Program-made: the position numbers and the translations under genes
Shown: positions 58,003 to 64,000 of the stretch, one piece after another
How positions within the stretch are numbered: position 1 is the first letter of the stretch
Layout of the letters: every line of letters begins with the position of its first letter
Assembly (NCBI GenBank): GCA_903813345.2
Contig: CAIIXF020000010.1
Location: 30,622,828 to 30,686,827 of the forward strand
Direction of reading: 5' to 3'
Length of the DNA stretch: 64,000 nucleotides
From: Owenia fusiformis
Lineage: Eukaryota > Annelida > Polychaeta > Sabellida > Oweniidae
Notes under the pieces: model-generated
The model's input: the letters and a program-made list of their open reading frames with translations, nothing else
Databases searched by the model: none
What the model was told of the DNA's origin: nothing

Positions 58003-60496
58003 TCCACCGAATCTAATGACAGCGCGAGTTAAAGTTACCGCATATCTCTGTTAAAACCGTCTATACTGAAAACATCGGTTCATTATGCATATAACATATT
58101 TCTTTAATTGCAACTGCCGAAAGGCTTGATGTTTTTGTTGAAAACATTACGTAATTCTGATTGAATTGATTAAATTAGGAAATTGAGTGTCTAGTCATAA
58201 TGGACAAACACGTTTTAATTATTTCCAATAGGCTTTTACATGTAATTAAGTTTTACAAAATGTGATTAAACATGAATTTATGCACATTAAGATATCTATT
58301 ATTTGCCAGGCTGTAGATTATCCCCATGAGGGATATTTGGATTATCGAGGCTAACATAATATCTATTTACCCAAAGACTTGAAATTTCGAGGGATATCCC
58401 GTGAACCGAAGTTGTTAACCGACTAAAGGATAATCTGTTTATTCTTTACATGATGGTATTTGACGGTTTTCGATAAAAGGGTATATCCTGAAAGAACTAC
58501 AATAATATCAACCATAACTGGCCCAGAAAATGTTTTTAGGAAAAATGTTTTAGGGGTTCGAAAATGGGCATTTTTGGCATTTTGGCCTTTTTTGGTCAAA
58601 TTTTCAAAAATGGGTGCGTTTTTTTCAAAATTTGTCCAAATATTTTACCGCGGAATTTTGTTTTCCAGACATGAAATTTGCCCCCCCCCCCGTTCCTAGC
58701 GTCTTGATCCGCCAGTGATACAATTGGTCAAAAAGTACTAAAACCTGTTCAAAACTGCAACACTTTCCATGCTCTATTCCACATAATTTAGAAGTGCAAT
58801 TACAATGATTAAGTAGCTGTAAGCATAATCATTGTATAGAAAACATATATTATTATGCACGGCTTATACAACCAGTCAGCATACAACTCAAGTAATAAGG
58901 AACTATATGTCATTTCTGAAAGCGGAAATGATGAAAAATGCCAAATTTTGTCCTTAAGTGTCTATTTTTTTTCATATTTTCCAGTCATTTTTCCTAATAA
59001 ATGGGGTAGGGGAGATCTGAAAGCTCTAATATGAACATTGGTTGTTCATTATAGATTTTCTATATCTTAAATGGAAGAAGACATATGTACAAGAGCAGAT
59101 TGAATTAAAATTCACCAACCAGTTAGCATGAGACTCAAGATATGAGGAACTATATGTTATTGCTGAAAGCGAAAATGATAAAAAATGTAGTCCTTAAATG
59201 TGCCATTCGTAGACTAATGAAGGTCCTGAAACACATGAAAAACATTAAATAATACAAATTATTGATATTGAAAAGCTACAACTTTGTTTGAGTTAAAGAT
59301 TTTTGTAGATTTTTTAGAACTTTTTTTTTTAAAATCAAGGTATATGTATGTCTTCTTCGGACCAGTGTTTCGATATGTTTGCAAGTATTATATACTTCGC
59401 AGGCGAAATCCCTTATGAAGGAGACCCAAATAGAATAAAAAATACAAAGAAATTCCATCCAGCTCATCAAGTCATTTTTTCCCTTAACTCTCTTAGAACA
59501 TTTTTCACCCGAGTACTCATGCCTTCGTGTAAGGTTTGAAACAACACCTTTTTGAAATGATAATAAGTCAACAAACCACTGAGTCTATGGCATAAATCCT
59601 TAAACATTTTATCATGAGCAGATAAATGTTTCAGTATTTCAGACAAGGGGTACTAATTTTCGAAGTTACGATGTGTAAAGCAAACAAGTTATCAATAAAC
59701 TCTAAAAATGTTTATGTTAAACCAGAAAAGTAATTGGAAAAAGCTACGTTAAAGAGGAATCTTCGGTATGGTATGGAATATGGGACGTTCGAGATGATAC
59801 CCATTCCGTATATATACATAGGTCAACTAGTTTAAACTTGATTTTTCAAAAATATGGAAAAATAAGAAAATAAGGAGAAAAAGGCTAGGGGTATCGTCGA
59901 TGTGGCTACAAAACTGAAATAACATGACCTCTTTTAATCAACTAATATAATCTACTAACCGACACAACGAGTCAAATAATTTTAAAATGATAATATTTTC
60001 CCATTGTTTGATGGTTCTCTATGGTTTTCACAGCAGCAGCTAACGAACGTGTTGTCATGAGGCGAATGGAGATTATAGGACCAAGATAACGGAAATGTTA
60101 ATGCAAATCAAATTGTGAAAGGTCGCGCTCACGATGAGCGATGCGCATCTGGATTATTGCAAAACAATAACAGTTCATGATCGAATGAACTTATTAAAAA
60201 AATTCTGCAAAATACTATTTAGAACATTGACTTTGCACCAAACTACTCCCGAAGGGTTTGGCAGCATCAGATCACCAACGTATTTAAAGCAGTTAATTCC
60301 AAAAATTAAAAAATCATAAGTCAAAGGTTGGTCATCTAATGCAATTATGAAATGAGATTGAATTTCAAGCATTACCCTCATCAAAAGGCATAAAAAAATG
60401 TCAAAATAACATCAAAATACATTGTATGGAATTCCTCATATCGATAGAAATATTACTGCGTTGATATATACAATAACAAGGCAAAGACGTGAACAA

Positions 60497-61033
60497 TATC
60501 GTACCTAAAACACAACATTGTGGTCTTGTTGACCAAGAAAGCAAGATGGCCGCAGAAAAGTTAATCAGCTCTAGAACTTATCACTGTGTAACATATGTAA
60601 AAATTTGAACGGTTTGGCTGGAAACCTGTAGACAAGTCTTGAAAGTGAAGATTTTAGGACGGAAAATCCAAAATGGCCACCTTAAAATTTACCCAGAATG
60701 CCCAAAAACCAATCAGTTCTTGACGTTGATATGTAGAAACATCCCTGAAAATTTCAGATGAATCCCTCAAATAATTTGGCTGAAAATCTGTAGACAAGTC
60801 TTGAAAGTGAAGATTTTAGGACAGAAAATCCAAAATGGCCACCTTAAAATTTACCCAGAATGCCCAAAAACTAATCTGTTCTTGACGTTGATATGTAGAA
60901 ACATCCCTCAGATGAATCCCTCAAATGGTTTGGCTGGAAACCTGTAGACAAGCTGAAAAGTGAGACGCCGCCCGCCGCTCGCCCGCACGCCCGCCAAGCT
61001 GACTACAATATCGTACCTTTTGTTAGGTACGAT
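60497..61033. repeat. Repeat with 162-bp internal tandem units and a GC-rich tail
   Basis: gacaagtcttgaaagtgaag occurs at 60631 and 60793 with the following 100+ bases matching (caaaatggccaccttaaaat, gttgatatgtagaaacatcc). A third partial start is at about 60936. It ends in a CGCCCGC-rich stretch (60964-61000). Both sides carry atatcgtacc (60499 and 61008). Confidence 0.8.
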
Positions 61034-61209
61034 AAAAACGAATGTCTTTGTTGCTTGTAAAATATGTCTTCGTATTATTCCTACAAGACGGAAAACTGTC
61101 TTCCGAACTGTTTCCGAGGCGAGGGAACCGATTGTAAATATCGAGATAATTACTTCATATTTCAAAACCGGAATCCACGCACTACGTACGCATGGGCCGT
61201 ATAACAGTT

Positions 61210-61602
61210 AAAAGGACGAATCTCGGTTTGGAGAACGAAGTTTATCAATCTAAATGAGCATTATCCCTGCTTCGGACAAATCTGATTTTTTTACATTAAT
61301 ATAGATTTGAATGCCTTTGAATAGTGATAATTTAATTTGGGTAATATTTCTAGATTTTTCGCCAAAAAATATTAGTGCAGTACACTGATGAACTTCTTTC
61401 CCGAAATCGAGACTTGTATTTTATTGAATCGGTCTAATTGAGCGTTATCCCTGCTTCAGACCAATTTGTTATTTTTGCATCTTGTAGATTTAAATGTCCT
61501 CTTTTGAATGTACATAGTTTAATTTGGGTAATATTTCTATATTTTTCATGAAAAAAAGTATTAGCCCAGGAGACTGTTCTCCAAACCGAGAATCGTCCTT
61601 TG
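61210..61602. mobile_element. Foldback element with internal direct repeat
   Basis: aaaggacgaatctcggtttg (61211) pairs with caaaccgagaatcgtccttt (about 61582-61601). Inside, two direct repeats of about 183 bp both contain ttatccctgcttc and tttaatttgggtaatatttc. Confidence 0.8.
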
Positions 61603-64000
61603 ATGGATAATGGTAATCAAATCAAGAAAACAAAATTTTCTGAAGTTTTGGAATTTTTCGTCAGGAAATAAGACCAAAATTCACGATTCAAATGTTGAAG
61701 TGAACAAAATGGCGTCTGTTTGAATTCGAATTTTGTATCAAGACATGCCAATATATGGGACAGAATATCGTTGTTGCACTCTTGGAGCAGTGCTCAAAGT
61801 TTGTTCGTGTCCTCGTTGTAGCTCGTTATCCTAGGGTAGAAATCAGGCCAAAACTTAACCAAATCACGTAATTAAACGGGGTTTCCAAAGATGACAATAA
61901 GAAAAATAAATTATCTCGATCAACTTGTACTTCGGTTCTGTTTTGTTCACACTGTATACGTATGCTCGACTTCCCTGCCTGCAGAGTCTGGTCATAAACT
62001 ACCTCCTACAAACTTTAGACAAAGCACTCTTTTAAAAAGCAAAGTCGAACGAATGCAAAGGGTAATACTGGACATATAGATTAATCTGTCCGTCCATAGA
62101 CGATCAAAATATTGTCCAAGACGAGGCATCACAATTTATATAGAAGTTTATGAAAGTTTGCAGAAGGTAAAAAGCTACCGCTTTTGTAGATTCATAATTT
62201 TAAGACAGTTGATGAACAAATAACCCTCTTAATCTAGAATATTTTACCAAGACATAATCCTTTTTATGCTTTTATGAGACGTGATTTAAGAACGTTCTGA
62301 GAACTAGATTAATTGGTGTCATCAGGGAATAACTGTTAAACGTACTTAACGCACTATACATACTGAACCCACTAAAACATAAATCATTATCTTTCATATG
62401 AATGATCAGAACAATGATATAAGTCGCCTGCTTGATCAAATATTATTGTCAGTCAATATTTTAGAAAAATGCAATAATTCATATATTTTCGTGTGAATTT
62501 TTCTCCTAGCTTGTAATAGAAATGTCCGTTGATGCTAAAAATGATGTAATATGTATTTGATATTGCTTTAAAACTGTCCACCCCTCCCCCATTTAAAAGA
62601 TATGCTTTGTAAAAGTGAGTCAAAAGTAGGTTCATTTGTTTTGCATTAAGACCGTCTAGCCCCTCAAAGCTAAATCATTTGCTTAACCAGGAATCGAACC
62701 TGTTTCCAGTGAGACATTTAGATGATGAATGAGAAATAGATATAAGAAAGTATATGGAATGTTTTAGAAAAAAGTTGTATCATTACACTAAAATTATATA
62801 AAAACAGTCAATAATCATACCAACAATATATATATATATTTCTTATTTACTTTTTTATTTCAATATTAGACTGTATGCCTGAGTAACCATTGTAAGTTAA
62901 ACTAGAATAAGTTGCGTTTTATCCAGTTTTAATCTTGAGAATATATTTCCCGTAAGGGTGAGTTTAAAATGCAGGGCCCAGATTTCTCTCGATTCCAAAT
63001 TTTCAAAATTATATGTATCCATGCATGGATTAGGCCCCTGAACCCTTCCTAATAAAAAGGGTATTTCTTGAGACATATTGCTTGAAATCCCTAAATATAC
63101 CTTTCATATTAAGGGGGGGGGGGGGCAACAAGGCCTGTAGAGAGAAAATAGGAACATTTTAACTTTTTCTGAGCTATCAGGGCAACATTTGGCTTAACAT
63201 CTTCTTTGGCATACCTATTTTCTTAAAATGTATGGATAAACTATTAGTTTCAGCATTAAGAAGTGTTAATTCAGTTCAAAGCTTCAAAAAGGGGAAATCC
63301 ACTTTTATATCTTTAAGATATATGTTTCAAGAGGAATGTCAGCTGAAATGTTTGTCTAGGGGGTTTCTTTGTAGATAATAAAATTAGATGTTAGTCTCAA
63401 TGAAATATCCAAACTTTAATATATTTTTACACTGGTTCATGATCGTTGAATGGCCCCATTGCACTAATTATTGCAACTTTAATTAACTGAAATAATTATC
63501 TATATAAAGAATTTTATTTAAAAGTCCCAGAGGAAAAGTCCAAAATGCATACAGTATTTATCGTAAATAGTATGTCGTAGCTTGGAATAATATATAATCA
63601 TAATATAATATATAATATATAATCATTCTATAGACAAAAATAAATAAACGAAATCTAGATTGTAGAGCTTCGACATATAACATTTAGTAAAGTATTCAAA
63701 AACATATCATTGTCGTCTTTCATCCTACCTGCACAAATTAAGTTTTGAAAAATATGTTTGGATCAAATCCATGCTCAATACATTTCATCGGAAATTTTCG
63801 CATCACATGTGGAATATTAAAAACTCAGGCAAAACTGATAAAAGTTGTTCGACTCCGCAATAATGCGATATCATCATTCATATCCGTGTCTAGAATTCAT
63901 TTTTATATTATCAAGATTAAAATATAGACCATCTTCAAAATTAAAAAAAAACATATGGTGAAATAGTCATGAATTTGTGCAATAAGAGTCAGACATTTAT

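Larger units (their letters stand above)
58003..64000. other. Upstream flank of the sushi-lectin gene; repeats only
   Basis: No convincing gene. It includes a repeat fragment ending gatccgccagtg (58540-58730), a diverged duplication (58871-58965 and 59115-59202, sharing aggaactatatgt and ctgaaagcg), the 60.5-61.0 kb and 61.2-61.6 kb elements listed separately, and a G12 run at about 63113. The promoter of the sushi-lectin gene should lie near 58003-58500 but no core motif could be fixed. Confidence 0.5.

Noticed and set aside
62683-62712. tRNA-like B-box (minus-strand ggttcgattcctgg)
   Set aside because: The T-arm-like sequence is present, but no A-box, acceptor stem or anticodon arm could be placed upstream, so it is not a tRNA gene. 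A SINE remnant is possible but unsupported.

Overview
This is animal (metazoan) nuclear DNA: AT-rich, intron-rich, with GT-AG introns and dense transposon debris. The gene content (a dopamine/tyramine beta-hydroxylase, a giant sushi/C-type-lectin protein, a DIRS-type retroelement, mariner elements, many foldback MITEs and poly-G-bearing repeats) suggests a marine invertebrate, possibly a lophotrochozoan. The phylum cannot be fixed from the sequence alone. All exon structures below were read by eye from splice sites, reading phase and protein-family conservation.

Layout. (1) 1-3700: intergenic, with a broken LINE reverse-transcriptase fragment and a GGAC-repeat element. (2) 3711-18474, plus strand: a complete 11-exon dopamine beta-hydroxylase-family gene encoding 648 aa with all copper ligands present. 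Its introns are loaded with repeats: a 2.6-kb TIR transposon, a three-copy 0.4-kb repeat and an ACATC satellite. (3) 18903-19548: a TA-flanked foldback MITE. (4) 24068-20120, minus strand: a three-exon gene for a 139-aa secreted protein of unknown family. (5) 24467-27895: a DIRS-like tyrosine-recombinase retroelement with inverted terminal repeats, an RT-RNase H ORF and a recombinase ORF broken by one stop. (6) 27.9-40.4 kb: a gene-free repeat field with foldbacks, two degraded Tc1/mariner elements, inverted copies of a 16-bp minisatellite and clusters of an unusual short motif (TCTTGACACG and variants). (7) 58002-40443, minus strand: a 26-exon gene for a secreted protein of about 1546 aa, ordered signal peptide, two PAN/apple-like domains, 21 sushi (CCP) domains, C-terminal C-type lectin domain. 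Every internal junction is phase 1 and the whole chain stays in frame. (8) 58-64 kb: its upstream flank, containing only repeats.

The most interesting signals are in the sushi/lectin gene. Seventeen consecutive sushi exons follow a strict three-type order (A-C-B repeated), showing growth by duplication of three-exon blocks together with their introns. Independently, at least three exons (PAN1, sushi 5, sushi 6) carry tandem duplications of only their 3' end plus the splice donor (82, 115 and 112 bp units, the last in six copies). Other points for follow-up are the TCTTGACACG motif clusters, the DIRS-like element and the orphan secreted protein.
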